DNA of 64,000 bases from Pseudomonas guariconensis (GTDB lineage: Bacteria > Pseudomonadota > Gammaproteobacteria > Pseudomonadales > Pseudomonadaceae): the NCBI RefSeq assembly GCF_024127895.1, contig NZ_JAMYBK010000006.1:176564-240563 (forward strand), given 5' to 3'. Positions 17,969 through 27,076 of this stretch are shown piece by piece. The notes under the pieces are model-generated. The model ran no database searches. It was given only the letters and a program-made list of their open reading frames with translations, and was not told the DNA's origin. Positions within the stretch are counted from its first letter, which is position 1. Every line of letters begins with the position of its first letter. Made by a program: the position numbers and the translations under genes.

Positions 17969-19505
17969 GCAACCTCCAGTGGCGCTCGCCGATACGTTCG
18001 AGGCACAGGCGCAGGTCGCTTTCCAGGGCTCGGTCTTCGATGACCGGGGCGAAGTCTTCCAGCAGGGCCTCATGCATGCGTGCCAGGGCCGGCGGCAATG
18101 GCCGCGCAGCGGCTTGGCGGGCACGCAGCCAGACACCTTGGTTGGCTGCCAGCAGGGTCGCGGCGGCGACTTGCTCGGTCAGTTCCAATACGCGCAGGGC
18201 GTCGCGCGCGGCAATGGTGCCCATGCTCACCTTGTCCTGGTTGTGGCATTCGGTGGAGCGGGAGAAGACGCTGGCCGGCATGGTCTGCTTGAGGGCTTCG
18301 GCCGTCCAGGCGCTGGCACCGATCTGCACGGCCTTGAAACCGTGGTTGATCATCGCCCGGTCGGCTTCGGCGCCGGAGAGGTTGCTCGGCAGGCCGTGGT
18401 TGTAGCGCACGTCTACCAGCAGCGCGAGCTGGCGGTCGAGCAGGTCGGCGACATTGGCGACCAGGGTCTTCAGGCTGTCCATGGCGAAGGCGATATGGCC
18501 GCCATAGAAGTGCCCGCCGTGCAGCACACGCTCGGCTTCGCCATCGATGATCGGATTGTCGTTGGCGCTGTTCAACTCGGTCTCGATGAAGCCTCGCAGC
18601 CAGCCCAGGCTATCGGCCAACACCCCTAGTACATGGGGAGCGCAGCGCAGCGAGTAACGGTCTTGCAAGCGGTGCAGCGGCGGCAGCGGGGCGTCGAGGG
18701 CGAGATCCTGGCGTAGCCAGGCGGCGACCTGGGCCTGGCCAGGGTGCGGTTTGGCGGCGAACAGGCGCTCGTCGAAGTGCTCGGGGTTGCCCTGCAGACC
18801 TATGACGTTGAGTGCGGTGATGCGCGTGGCCAGGTGCAGCAGGTAGTCGGCGCGGGCATAGGCCAGGCAGGCCAGGCCCGTCATCACCGCGGTGCCGTTC
18901 ATCAGTGCCAGGGCTTCCTTGGGCCGCAGCACCAGCGGTTGCCAGCCCAATTCACGGTGTACGTCCGCGCTGCTACGGCGCTCGCCCTGGTAGAGCACCT
19001 CGCGTTCGCCGGACAGTGCGGCGGCGACGTACGACAGCGGGGTCAGGTCGCCGCTGGCGCCCACCGAGCCCTCTTCCGGGATCAGCGGCAGGATGTCGTG
19101 TTCGAGAAACGCCCGCAGGCGCTCCAGCAATGCCAGGCGCACGCCCGACACGCCATGACTGAGCGAGCGTAGGCGGGCGGCGAGCACCGCGCGAGTGGCG
19201 ATGGGGCCGAGCAGCTTGCCCAGGCCACAGCCATGGAAGGTGTACAGGTGTCGGGGCAGCGCTTCCACGTGCTCCAGCGGTACGGCCACCACGCAAGAGT
19301 CGCCATAGCCGGTGGTCACGCCATAGATCACCCCTTCCTTGTCGAGCAAGGTGTCGAGAAAGCGTGCGCCGCGGTCGATGCGCTCGCGATAGGCAGGATC
19401 GTCCTGCAGGCGCACCGGGGCCCGGCGCTCGGCCAGGGCCAGGACATCCTCGATCGCGAGCGGCGACTCGCCGAAGGTTACAGGCTCATGCGGATGCATC
19501 GTCAT
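17961..19505 (-). CDS. Aromatic amino acid ammonia-lyase (HAL/TAL/PAL family)
   Basis: A 514-residue MIO-type lyase. The self-cyclising tripeptide is A150-S151-G152 inside GSVGASGDLTPL; other active-site segments are YGVTTGYGD, NSANDNPI and the Gln/Glu region near SMGTIAARD. The substrate-selecting pair is F90-H91 (YTFHGCG), where histidine lyases have Ser-His and tyrosine lyases His-Leu. In the APE operon the expected job is to deaminate tyrosine (or phenylalanine) to the cinnamic-type starter acid (inference). Start overlaps the acyltransferase end by 20 bases; a second in-frame ATG lies two codons later. Confidence 0.92.
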   Translation of the reverse strand: MTMHPHEPVTFGESPLAIEDVLALAERRAPVRLQDDPAYRERIDRGARFLDTLLDKEGVIYGVTTGYGDSCVVAVPLEHVEALPRHLYTFHGCGLGKLLGPIATRAVLAARLRSLSHGVSGVRLALLERLRAFLEHDILPLIPEEGSVGASGDLTPLSYVAAALSGEREVLYQGERRSSADVHRELGWQPLVLRPKEALALMNGTAVMTGLACLAYARADYLLHLATRITALNVIGLQGNPEHFDERLFAAKPHPGQAQVAAWLRQDLALDAPLPPLHRLQDRYSLRCAPHVLGVLADSLGWLRGFIETELNSANDNPIIDGEAERVLHGGHFYGGHIAFAMDSLKTLVANVADLLDRQLALLVDVRYNHGLPSNLSGAEADRAMINHGFKAVQIGASAWTAEALKQTMPASVFSRSTECHNQDKVSMGTIAARDALRVLELTEQVAAATLLAANQGVWLRARQAAARPLPPALARMHEALLEDFAPVIEDRALESDLRLCLERIGERHWRLHA

Positions 19506-20424
19506 CGGTCTTCCAGAAGGGGTAGAAATTGAACCATTGCAGGGGGGCCTGGCAGCAGTAATGGCCGAGACGATCGGCGTAGCGCACGGCCCATTCGGCG
19601 ATCACCTGCTCGCGTTGGCCACGCCGCCAGTGCAGGCGCTCGACGAACGGTTCGAGGACGACCCGGTAGCGGCCCTCGTGCTTGAGACAGAACAGCAAGT
19701 TGAGCGGGCAGCCCAGCAGCCCGGCCAGTAACCACGGGCCCTGCGGAAAGGCGGCCGGATGGCCGAGGAAGTCCACCTCGACCGTGCGCGTGCCGTGCAG
19801 CGGGATGCGGTCACCGGCGATGGCCAACCACTCGCCGCGTTCCAGGCGTTCGGACAACTGCAGCATCACTGCCGGATCCAGCTCGCTGACCTGGATCAGC
19901 CGCAGGTTGCTGGCCCCGGCCTCGCCCAGCAGGCGGTTGAAGCGCTCGGCATGGCGAGTGTGGACCAGTACGTTCATGGTGACCTGTTCGCCGATCTCGG
20001 CCAGGGCGCGGCACACCTCGAGGTTACCCAGGTGTGCGCCCACCAGCAGTTGGCCGCGTTCGCCATGCAGTCGCTGGCGCAGTTGGGCCGGGTCCTCGAT
20101 CTCGATGTCTTCCAGGCGCAGCCTGCCGTTCCACACGTCGAGCTTGTCCAGCAGGGCCTCGGCGAATGCCATGAATTGACGGAACACCCGCCATTGGCTG
20201 GGAGCCGGTACCTGCCCGCCGCTCCACTGGTTGAGCCGCTGCTGGTATTGCCAGGCGCTGCGCCGGGCGCGACGGCCGAACAGGAAGAAATAGGCGACAA
20301 CCACATGGATCAGCGGGCTGAGCATGCGGCGGCCAAGCAAGCGCACCAAGGTCGCGGTCAGCTTCATCAACCAGAAGCTGCCGCGCTCCTGCTGCTCGGC
20401 CCAGTGCTGTGGTTGCCCGCTCAT
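19486..20424 (-). CDS. apeK: LpxL/HtrB-like lipid acyltransferase (ApeK-like)
   Basis: A 312-residue membrane-anchored acyltransferase of the lipid A acyltransferase (LABLAT) family. The catalytic HxxxxE is visible in VGAHLGNLEVCRAL, and the GDRIPLHG and FPQGPWLLA blocks match the family. One N-terminal hydrophobic segment (MLSPLIHVVVAYFFLFG) anchors it to the inner membrane. In APE pathways it is thought to attach an acyl chain to the glyco-polyene lipid. ATGA overlap with the glycosyltransferase gene. Confidence 0.9.
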   Translation of the reverse strand: MSGQPQHWAEQQERGSFWLMKLTATLVRLLGRRMLSPLIHVVVAYFFLFGRRARRSAWQYQQRLNQWSGGQVPAPSQWRVFRQFMAFAEALLDKLDVWNGRLRLEDIEIEDPAQLRQRLHGERGQLLVGAHLGNLEVCRALAEIGEQVTMNVLVHTRHAERFNRLLGEAGASNLRLIQVSELDPAVMLQLSERLERGEWLAIAGDRIPLHGTRTVEVDFLGHPAAFPQGPWLLAGLLGCPLNLLFCLKHEGRYRVVLEPFVERLHWRRGQREQVIAEWAVRYADRLGHYCCQAPLQWFNFYPFWKTDDDASA

Positions 20425-21155
20425 GCGCGATACCTGCGCCAGAGGATCAGCGGCGCACGTAGGAGCATGCCGAAGAACAGCTTGGCATGCATCTTCGAGA
20501 TCAGCGCGTTGTCGTGGAACAGGCGAAAGTGCGACAGGCCGTCCTGCGGGTAGTGGACCCGTGTCGGCAGCCAGCGCATTGGCTGGTTACGCCATGACAG
20601 GCGCACCAGGATCTCCGGGTCGAAGTCCATGCGCCGGCCGAGGTTGACGCTGTCGATCAAGGCCAGTGTCACGGGCAATGGGTAGATACGCAAACCACAC
20701 ATGGCGTCGGGGATGCGCAGCGACAGGCTGTTGATCCACACCCACACGTGGGTGAGGTAGCGGGCGTACAGGCGGCCCTTGGGTACGCTGGCATCGTATT
20801 GTGGATAACCGCACACCAGCGCTTGTGGATAAGCCTGCGACTGTTCCAGGAAGCGGCTGACGTCGGCCAGGTCATGCTGCCCATCGGCGTCCACCTGCAA
20901 GGCATGGCTGAAGCCCAGGCGTGCGGCTTCGCGCAGGCCGGCCATGACGGCGCCGCCCTTGCCTTGGTTGACCGGCAGGTTGACCAGGTGCACATCGTCT
21001 TGCTTGGCCAGTTGCCGCAGTACCTGGGCACAGGGCGCATGGCTGGCGTCGTCGACCAGCACGCAAGGCAGGCCGGCGCGTAGCAGGTTGTCGACCACCG
21101 ACGGCACTGCTTGCTCATGGTTGTACACCGGGATCACAGCGCAGGCCCTATGCAC
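20421..21155 (-). CDS. apeJ: Family 2 glycosyltransferase (ApeJ-like)
   Basis: A 244-residue GT2 (GT-A fold) glycosyltransferase: ACAVIPVYNHEQ at the start, LVDDAS and ALQVDADGQHD with the DxD metal-binding motif. It should add a sugar to the lipid anchor of the polyene. The chosen start is GTG at 21155, because GGAGG lies six bases upstream and it overlaps the ligase-dehydratase gene by only 8 bases; a longer in-frame start at 21182 would lie deeper in that gene. Confidence 0.9.
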   Translation of the reverse strand: MHRACAVIPVYNHEQAVPSVVDNLLRAGLPCVLVDDASHAPCAQVLRQLAKQDDVHLVNLPVNQGKGGAVMAGLREAARLGFSHALQVDADGQHDLADVSRFLEQSQAYPQALVCGYPQYDASVPKGRLYARYLTHVWVWINSLSLRIPDAMCGLRIYPLPVTLALIDSVNLGRRMDFDPEILVRLSWRNQPMRWLPTRVHYPQDGLSHFRLFHDNALISKMHAKLFFGMLLRAPLILWRRYRA

Positions 21156-22827
21156 GGGAAGCCTCCAGCAGAATGCGGCCACTGGCGCAGGCTTGTCCGG
21201 CGCAGCTGTAGGCGAAATACAGTTTGCCGCGCTCGGTATCGAAGCGCAGGGTCAGTGCCAACTCGTCGCCAGGGCGGACCAGTTGCTGGAATTTGAGCAC
21301 CTCCATGCCGACGAAGCGGCCATCGATGCCGAGTAGTTCGCGGGCCTGGGCGATAGCCCAGTCGATCTGCACCACTCCCGGTAGCACCGGTGCCTGCGGG
21401 AAGTGCCCGGTGAAGCAGGCCAAATCCACGGGTACGGCAAGGCGCAGGTGCCATGTGTCACCTTCCTGGCGCTGTTCCAGGCATTCTGCGGCCATGCTGC
21501 GAGGGGCCTGCAAAAGGGCCTGGAGTTGAGCCTGTGGGAGTTTGCCCTGGGCATTGAGGGGCAACTGCCGGAGCAGGCGCCAGCGGCGTGGCAGCGCCAG
21601 GGCCTCGCAATGGGCGGCCAGGTGTTGGCGCAAGCCTTCCACCAGGGTGCGGCGACCATGGTTGCGCAGGGTATGCAGGCCGTTGGCAGAGAGCACCAGG
21701 AGCGCCCCAAGGTAGGCGCGACCTTCCTCGATCATGCCCAGGCGCGCCTCGGCAACCCAGGCGTGAGTGCACAGCGCCTGTTCGAGCATGGGCAGGGAGA
21801 TGCGCTTTTCTTCCAGCTTGACGATGCGATCCAGGCGACCGAGCAGGCGAAAGCGGCCGTCGCTGGTGAACTCGACGGCGTCGGCGCTCTGCTCGACATG
21901 CCCAGCAGGCAGGTACGGTGATGCGATGCGCAAGGCGCCCTGTTCATCCTGGCTCAAGCGCATGTCGGCGAACGGTTGCCACAGGGCTTCACCTTGCCGC
22001 CAGGCGATACCGCCGGTTTCGGAGCTGCCGAGAATTTCCGTTGGCCATTGGCCCAGGCGCTGGTGCAAGCGCTCGGCGGCATCGGCAGGCAATTCGCCAC
22101 CGGAGGAAAAGACCTTGCGTACCAGGCTCAGGGCCGGCCAGTCGAGGTTGTCACCCATGCGCTTGAGCAGGGCGGGGCTGGCCACCCAGGCGAACGCCGG
22201 GTGCTCGCGGCTGGCGCGCTGCAGGTCTTCGGGGAAGGGCAGTTGGCGCCTGTCGAAACCGCGCCCGGCACAGAGCGGCCATAACACGCGAAACAGCAGG
22301 CCATAGATGTGCTGGGTGGCGACGCTACCGATGATCCAGGCGTCGCCCAGGGCCCCGCCCCAGAGCTGTTCCAGGGCCGTTACCTCGTTGGCCAGTTGGC
22401 GCAGTCGCTTGTCGATGCGCTTGGGTTCGCCACTGGAGCCGGAGGTGCACAGGCTGATGCGGCACTGATCCAGGTCGAGGTCCGCCGGTGGCAATGGGGC
22501 GGCCTGCAGGGCCTCTGGGGCCAGGTCACCTGGTTGGTCGCTGAGCCAGAGATCGACGTGGGCGTTCCAGCGTTCGCGGGTGCCCGGTTGCAGGTCGGCG
22601 GGCAACAATACCTCGACCCCGGCACGCCAGGCGCCGAGCAGGGCGACAGCCAGCTGTGCGGCATCCTCCAGATGCACTGCCAGGCGCTGCACACCACGTT
22701 GGCGCAGGCCGCCGGCCAGGCAAAGGGCCTGTTGGCACAGGGCGGCATGGTCCAGGGCCGGGGCCTGGGTCACCTGGCGTGGCGCATCCAGCGGGCGCAG
22801 CAGGTGCTCAAGGTCGATCCAGTTCAT
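21148..22827 (-). CDS. apeH: Aryl acyl-ACP ligase fused to a hot-dog dehydratase (ApeH-ApeI fusion)
   Basis: A 559-residue two-domain protein. Residues about 1-450 are an adenylate-forming ligase with the phosphate loop [13 protein letters not shown], the GSSETGG motif, and the hinge [13 protein letters not shown]; the C-terminal lysine region is NAQGKLPQ. Residues about 455-559 are a FabA/FabZ-type hot-dog domain with [12 protein letters not shown] at about residue 474. The ligase should activate the aromatic starter acid and load it onto an ACP, and the second domain should dehydrate intermediates. Studied APE systems encode these as two genes, apeH and apeI. ATGA overlap with the upstream gene. 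Confidence 0.9.
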   Translation of the reverse strand: MNWIDLEHLLRPLDAPRQVTQAPALDHAALCQQALCLAGGLRQRGVQRLAVHLEDAAQLAVALLGAWRAGVEVLLPADLQPGTRERWNAHVDLWLSDQPGDLAPEALQAAPLPPADLDLDQCRISLCTSGSSGEPKRIDKRLRQLANEVTALEQLWGGALGDAWIIGSVATQHIYGLLFRVLWPLCAGRGFDRRQLPFPEDLQRASREHPAFAWVASPALLKRMGDNLDWPALSLVRKVFSSGGELPADAAERLHQRLGQWPTEILGSSETGGIAWRQGEALWQPFADMRLSQDEQGALRIASPYLPAGHVEQSADAVEFTSDGRFRLLGRLDRIVKLEEKRISLPMLEQALCTHAWVAEARLGMIEEGRAYLGALLVLSANGLHTLRNHGRRTLVEGLRQHLAAHCEALALPRRWRLLRQLPLNAQGKLPQAQLQALLQAPRSMAAECLEQRQEGDTWHLRLAVPVDLACFTGHFPQAPVLPGVVQIDWAIAQARELLGIDGRFVGMEVLKFQQLVRPGDELALTLRFDTERGKLYFAYSCAGQACASGRILLEASRA

Positions 22828-23369
22828 GGGCGTCCTCGCACGCGTTGTCTTATCAGCCATTCGACGGCGAACAGCAGGCCCATGGCGGCATACGCGACCA
22901 GGCCATTGTAGAGGGTCCACCAGCTCAGCGGCCCCCACAGGGCGAGGGCGGTGGCGATCAGGCCATTGGCCAGGAAGAACAGGCACCAGACCTGGGTCAC
23001 ACGGCGCGTGTAGCGCACCGCGTGCGGGGGGAGCTGCGGGTCGCGCAGGCGCGCCAGGCGTTCGATGACCGGCAGGCCGCGCAGCAGGCTGGCGCCGAAC
23101 AGGACGAGCATGAATGTGCTGATCAGCACCGGATACCAGCGCAAGAGATGCGGGCTGTCGGAAAGGCCCAGCAGGGCACAGAAGGCCAGGGCCGCCACTG
23201 CCATCCCGAGGCTGCCGGGGCGGTGTGGCGCGCTCAGGGCGCGGGCCAGCCACAAGGCACCGAGCAGCAGGCCGAACTGCCACGGGGCGAAGTGCGTCAT
23301 GCCGAAATGCACTGCAAAGGGATACAGCACACCGGCCGCCAGCAAGCCGAGGCCGATCAGGCGCTTCAT
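22824..23369 (-). CDS. apeG: Integral membrane protein of the aryl polyene operon (ApeG-like)
   Basis: A 181-residue hydrophobic protein with about five to six transmembrane segments (for example MKRLIGLGLLAAGVLYPFAV, FGLLLGALWLARAL, WYPVLISTFMLVLFGASLL, VTQVWCLFFLANGLIATALALW and LVAYAAMGLLFAVEWLI). It has no enzyme motif. It overlaps the second ACP gene by ATGA upstream and the ligase-dehydratase by ATGA downstream, so it is a fixed part of the operon. Function unknown; a membrane scaffold for the soluble enzymes is one possibility. Confidence 0.85.
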   Translation of the reverse strand: MKRLIGLGLLAAGVLYPFAVHFGMTHFAPWQFGLLLGALWLARALSAPHRPGSLGMAVAALAFCALLGLSDSPHLLRWYPVLISTFMLVLFGASLLRGLPVIERLARLRDPQLPPHAVRYTRRVTQVWCLFFLANGLIATALALWGPLSWWTLYNGLVAYAAMGLLFAVEWLIRQRVRGRP

Positions 23370-23620
23370 GCCGGAGGGTTGACCAGGCGGAACACCGCTT
23401 CGACCACATCGTTGACGGTGCGTACCGACTTGAAGTCGTCGGCGGTGATTTTCTTGCCGGTCTGGCGCTTGATGTGGTCGATCAGGTCGACGGCGTCGAT
23501 GCTGTCGATCTCCAGGTCCTGGTACAGGTTGGCGTCCAGGCTGATGCGAGACGGTTCCAGTTCGAACAGTTCTACCAGGGCGTCGCGCAGGATGTTGAAG
23601 ATGTCTTCGCGGGTTTGCAT
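23366..23620 (-). CDS. apeF: Acyl carrier protein 2 (ApeF-like)
   Basis: An 84-residue acyl carrier protein. The phosphopantetheine attachment serine is S40 in EIDSIDAVDLIDHI. It is acidic and helical, as usual for carrier proteins. Two ACP genes lie side by side, as in other APE clusters, and may carry starter and growing chain separately (inference). The stop overlaps the membrane-protein start by 4 bases; the gap to the other ACP gene is 9 bases. Confidence 0.93.
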   Translation of the reverse strand: MQTREDIFNILRDALVELFELEPSRISLDANLYQDLEIDSIDAVDLIDHIKRQTGKKITADDFKSVRTVNDVVEAVFRLVNPPA

Positions 23621-23629
23621 GGGGCGGTC

Positions 23630-23902
23630 TCAGGCGGCCTTACGGGCAGTGACGAACGCGGCCAGGGCGGCAACGTTGCTGAAATGGTTGCGGGTGTCCT
23701 TGGCGTCGGCATCGATCTTGATGCCATAGCGCTTCTGGATCGCCAGGCCGAGTTCCAGCGCATCCACCGAGTCCAGACCCAGGCCTTCGCCGAAGAGGGT
23801 CTGCTGGTCGTCGATGTCCTGCACGCTGATGTCCTCCAGGCCCAGGGCGTCGATGATCAGTTGCTTGAGGTCACGGTGCAGGTCTTGCTGTGGATCGCTC
23901 AT
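23630..23902 (-). CDS. apeE: Acyl carrier protein 1 (ApeE-like)
   Basis: A 90-residue acyl carrier protein with the attachment serine S45 in GLGLDSVDALEL. The following region (RYGIKIDADAKDTRNHFSNVAALAAFV) is typical of FabF-like pathway carriers. Its ATG at 23902 overlaps the end of the acyltransferase gene by 32 bases. Confidence 0.93.
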   Translation of the reverse strand: MSDPQQDLHRDLKQLIIDALGLEDISVQDIDDQQTLFGEGLGLDSVDALELGLAIQKRYGIKIDADAKDTRNHFSNVAALAAFVTARKAA

Positions 23903-24689
23903 CGGCGGCGAGCTCCTTGATGTAGTACTGGTGCAGGTAGTCGTTGAGTTTGCGCGATGCTTGGGGCGCGGGTCCCTGGACGGCGAAGGCCTGGGGGTCG
24001 ATATCGCTGCCGACCTTGAGGGTGAAATGGACGCGGCGGCTGGGAATGCGGTACCAGGGTTCGTTCTTGGTCAGGGTGGTGGGGCTGACCTCGATGGTCA
24101 CCGGGGTGATGATCTTCGCACCCCGTAGAGCGATGGCGGCGGCGCCGCGATGAAAGGTTGGCGTTTGGCCGGGTGGTGTGCGCGTGCCTTCGGGAAAGAT
24201 GATCAGCGGCTGGCCGTGGCGCAGGGATTGCACGGCGGTGTCGAGCATGTCCAGGCTGCCGTCATTGCCGATGTACTGGGCTTCGCTCACCGGGCCGCGG
24301 GTGAAGGGGTTCTCGAACAGGCTGTGCTTGACCACGCAGTTGGCTTGGCGCACAAGGCCGATGAGAAACACGACATCGATCAGCGACGGGTGGTTGGCGA
24401 CGATCATCTGGCCGGGACGCCCCAAACGTTCGGCGCCGTCTATCTCATAGGTCAGCACGCCCGCAGCGTGCATGAAACGGATGAAGCGCCAGAACAACCA
24501 GCCAATGGTACGACGGGCGCGCTGACGGTGGCGCGTTGCACTACCGGGCAGGCAGGCGAGCAGCGGGAACACCAGCAACCGCAGGCACAGGCCGCCCAGC
24601 CCGAACAGAAAGAAGCTCGCGGCCGTCGCCAGCAGGCGCCAGTAGTAGGCATCGCGTGGCCGTCTCACGGCTGCCGTTGCCAGTTCCAT
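23871..24689 (-). CDS. apeD: 1-acylglycerol-3-phosphate acyltransferase-like protein (ApeD-like)
   Basis: A PlsC-family acyltransferase of about 272 residues. The catalytic HxxxxD is in IVANHPSLIDVV and the second block is FPEGTRTPPGQ. A hydrophobic N-terminal segment (AASFFLFGLGGLCLRLLVFPLLA) anchors it in the inner membrane. It likely helps build the lipid anchor of the polyene. The start is uncertain: ATG 24689 has GGAAG eight bases upstream and is preferred; an in-frame ATG at 24704 would add five residues. Either overlaps the end of the chain-length factor gene. Confidence 0.87.
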   Translation of the reverse strand: MELATAAVRRPRDAYYWRLLATAASFFLFGLGGLCLRLLVFPLLACLPGSATRHRQRARRTIGWLFWRFIRFMHAAGVLTYEIDGAERLGRPGQMIVANHPSLIDVVFLIGLVRQANCVVKHSLFENPFTRGPVSEAQYIGNDGSLDMLDTAVQSLRHGQPLIIFPEGTRTPPGQTPTFHRGAAAIALRGAKIITPVTIEVSPTTLTKNEPWYRIPSRRVHFTLKVGSDIDPQAFAVQGPAPQASRKLNDYLHQYYIKELAADERSTARPAP

Positions 24690-25381
24690 GTACGACGCTT
24701 CCATGTATGAGTGAAGGAGCCCGTGCCGTTGAGCGAGGCACGAAGCCAGTTCAGGGCATGGGGCAGTTCCGTGGCCTCGGGGGCCGGTGTCTGGCCCTGG
24801 GCCAGTCGCCAATGCGTACCAGGCGTGAGCAGCAGACCCAGGGCATAGGCGAAGGGCACGTCGTCTATCCATGGCCTGTAAGCCTCCGGCGGCAGCTCCT
24901 CGGTAACGATCAACAGCACCGCCGGGGCCCCCTCGGCCAGCAGCGCGGAGGCCTCCAGCACACCGTGCTCGAAGCCATCGCCGGCCGCGGCCAGGGCGGT
25001 CATCTCGCTGGTTTCGCCGCGCAGGATCGACCATAGGCCAATCACTGCGTTGTGCACCGACAGGCTGAACTGGGTCGGCGACAGCGGCTGGCGCTCGGCC
25101 AGCTCGCTGAGAATCGAGAATGTCCGAGGGGTTTCACCATGGCGCGAGACGAACACCAGCGGCAATGTTTCGTGCCCTTCGGCCAATGGCCAGCCAACTG
25201 CGAACGCCATGCGCGCCAGGCGGCTGAGCCGGCGGCGTTGCATGGCGGGCAAGAACGACACGTCAGGTGCCGGCCCGTCGCTGTGCGGGGCCTGGTGACC
25301 GAGCGCCCACGCCTGCCAGTCGGCAGGCGTCTGCAAGCCCGGAGCCCAGGCGCGCCATTGGCTGATATCGAAGGTGATCAC
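24665..25381 (-). CDS. apeC: Beta-ketoacyl synthase chain length factor (ApeC-like)
   Basis: A 238-residue protein of the 'ketoacyl synthase chain length factor' family, about half the size of a true ketosynthase. It keeps ketosynthase-like landmarks (MQRRRLSRLARMA, FSLSVHNAVIGLWSI) but has no catalytic cysteine motif. In characterised APE systems it pairs with ApeO to set chain length. It is the first gene of the minus-strand operon; a 7-bp hairpin at 25394-25410 lies in its leader and the divergent parA begins at 25698. Confidence 0.88.
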   Translation of the reverse strand: MITFDISQWRAWAPGLQTPADWQAWALGHQAPHSDGPAPDVSFLPAMQRRRLSRLARMAFAVGWPLAEGHETLPLVFVSRHGETPRTFSILSELAERQPLSPTQFSLSVHNAVIGLWSILRGETSEMTALAAAGDGFEHGVLEASALLAEGAPAVLLIVTEELPPEAYRPWIDDVPFAYALGLLLTPGTHWRLAQGQTPAPEATELPHALNWLRASLNGTGSFTHTWKRRTWNWQRQP

Positions 25382-25697
25382 GGTGCTTTCTACTTCCCGC
25401 CCTGCGGGAATTCCTTGCCGAGGGAATGACTCGGAACAACGACCTGACAGGGTTGGCGCATTCGCCGAGTGGCGCGCATTATCCCGGTGCCGGAGTCATG
25501 GATCAATGCATATGGTTTCAATCAGACATTGCCTTCAGTCGTACGTGGCATCGTCTGATGAGTTATGTGCGCTTTTTCCGATAATCGGTCTGACTGAGGT
25601 TGTCGGTCAGGGCCAGGGGCAACTTGAATGAAGAATGCTGGCCATTGCCGTTGTGCCGCCACATACTCGGGCATTCGTTGATACACGGAGGTCTTCC
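25382..25697. promoter_or_regulatory. Divergent leader region between the APE operon and parA
   Basis: This 316-base gap holds no convincing gene. It must contain the promoter of the whole APE operon (minus strand) and of parA (plus strand). A short inverted repeat at 25394-25410 (7-bp stem 'ttcccgc', 3-base loop) would form a hairpin 13 bases before the apeC start. The part at 25500-25600 is more AT-rich. No clear sigma54 or -10/-35 pair was singled out. Confidence 0.45.
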
Positions 25698-26471
25698 ATG
25701 CGGCGCGTGGTGTTCAATCAGAAAGGTGGCGTGGGCAAGTCGAGCATCGCCTGCAACCTGGCGGCGGTCAGCGCCAGCGAAGGCTACCGGACCCTGCTGA
25801 TCGACCTGGATGCCCAGGCCAACTCGACCCAGTACCTCACCGGGCTGACCGGCGAGGACATCCCCATGGGCATCGCCGACTTCTTCAAGCAGAGCCTGTC
25901 CAGCGGGCCGTTCGCCAAGAAGAACCGGGTCGATATCTACGAAACGCCGTTCGACAACCTGCACGTGGTCACGGCGACCCCGGAGCTGGCCGACCTGCAG
26001 CCCAAGCTCGAGGCCAAGCACAAGATCAACAAGCTGCGCAAACTGCTCGACGAGCTGGACGACGACTACGAGCGGATCTACATCGATACGCCGCCAGCCT
26101 TGAACTTCTATGCGGTTTCTGCACTGATCGCCGCCGATCGCGTGCTCATCCCCTTCGATTGCGACAGTTTCTCGCGCCAGGCGCTGTACGGCCTGCTGGC
26201 CGAGATCGAGGAACTCAAGGACGACCACAACGAAGACTTGCTGGTCGAGGGCATCGTGGTCAACCAGTTCCAGTCGCGGGCCAGCCTGCCCCAGCAGATG
26301 CTCGACGAGCTGCTGGCCGAAGGCCTGCCGGTGTTGCCGGTATACCTGGGCAGCTCGGTGAAGATGCGCGAGTCCCACCATGCCAGCCTGCCGTTGATCC
26401 ACCTGGAGCCGCGGCACAAGCTGACCCAGCAGTTCGTGGAGTTGCATGACTTGCTTGAGCGGCTCGAGTGA
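25698..26471 (+). CDS. Orphan ParA-family ATPase
   Basis: A 257-residue ParA/MinD-type ATPase with the deviant Walker A KGGVGKSS (signature Lys9, catalytic-loop Lys14), Walker A' [10 protein letters not shown] and Walker [15 protein letters not shown] lies about 7 bases upstream of the ATG. No parB partner or DNA-binding gene is adjacent, so it is an orphan of the type that positions protein cargo or acts in cell polarity; the cargo is unknown. The neighbouring trxC, selO, mscK and nhaP2 are core Pseudomonas genes, so this one probably is too. Confidence 0.9.
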   Translation: MRRVVFNQKGGVGKSSIACNLAAVSASEGYRTLLIDLDAQANSTQYLTGLTGEDIPMGIADFFKQSLSSGPFAKKNRVDIYETPFDNLHVVTATPELADLQPKLEAKHKINKLRKLLDELDDDYERIYIDTPPALNFYAVSALIAADRVLIPFDCDSFSRQALYGLLAEIEELKDDHNEDLLVEGIVVNQFQSRASLPQQMLDELLAEGLPVLPVYLGSSVKMRESHHASLPLIHLEPRHKLTQQFVELHDLLERLE

Positions 26472-26600
26472 ACAGGGCGTCGCTTGCGGCAAACGTAGAT
26501 ATCCATTGGGATCTCCCAAAAAGGGAGAACTGCTTGGATGCGCGTCATTGCCAAAAGTACCTTGGTGAAGTTCTGGGAATTGTGGCCTGTGTGGTGAACT

Positions 26601-27035
26601 CTAGACCCCCTGGCCGCGCAACCACTCCAGCAGTGACTGGAGTGGAAAAGCGCCGGCCTGGCGTGCCACTTCGCGGCCGTTCTTGAACAGGATCAAGCTG
26701 GGGATCGAGCGGATGCCCAGTTGCCCGGCCAGGTTGCGGTTGGCTTCGCTGTCGAGCTTGGCCAGGCGGCAGCGGCCACCGAGCTGGCGCGCGGCCTGCT
26801 CGAATGTCGGGGCGAAGGATTTGCACGGGCCGCACCAGTCGGCCCAGACGTCCAGCAGCAGTGGCAGGTCGCCCTTGATCTGGCTGGCGTAGCTGCGCTC
26901 GGTGAGGTCGAAGGGCTTGTTCAGCAGCACATCCTGTTTGCAACGACCGCACTTGGGGTTGTCGCCCAGGCGGGCGGCGGGCAGGCGGTTGAGGCCGTTG
27001 CAGTGGGGGCAGGGGATCAGTAGCGGGTCGGACAT
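26601..27035 (-). CDS. trxC: Thioredoxin 2
   Basis: A 144-residue thioredoxin with the extra N-terminal zinc module that defines TrxC: CxxC pairs at C9/C12 and C29/C32. The redox active site WCGPC follows in VWADWCGPCKSF, with the cis-proline segment IRSIPSLILF. It reduces cytoplasmic disulfides and is linked to oxidative-stress defence (family knowledge). It converges with parA across 129 bases that contain only a weak 6-bp hairpin (26512-26528). Confidence 0.96.
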   Translation of the reverse strand: MSDPLLIPCPHCNGLNRLPAARLGDNPKCGRCKQDVLLNKPFDLTERSYASQIKGDLPLLLDVWADWCGPCKSFAPTFEQAARQLGGRCRLAKLDSEANRNLAGQLGIRSIPSLILFKNGREVARQAGAFPLQSLLEWLRGQGV

Positions 27036-27076
27036 GGGAGCTCCTTATCGGTACGAGATGGACTTTCAGCCGTCGT

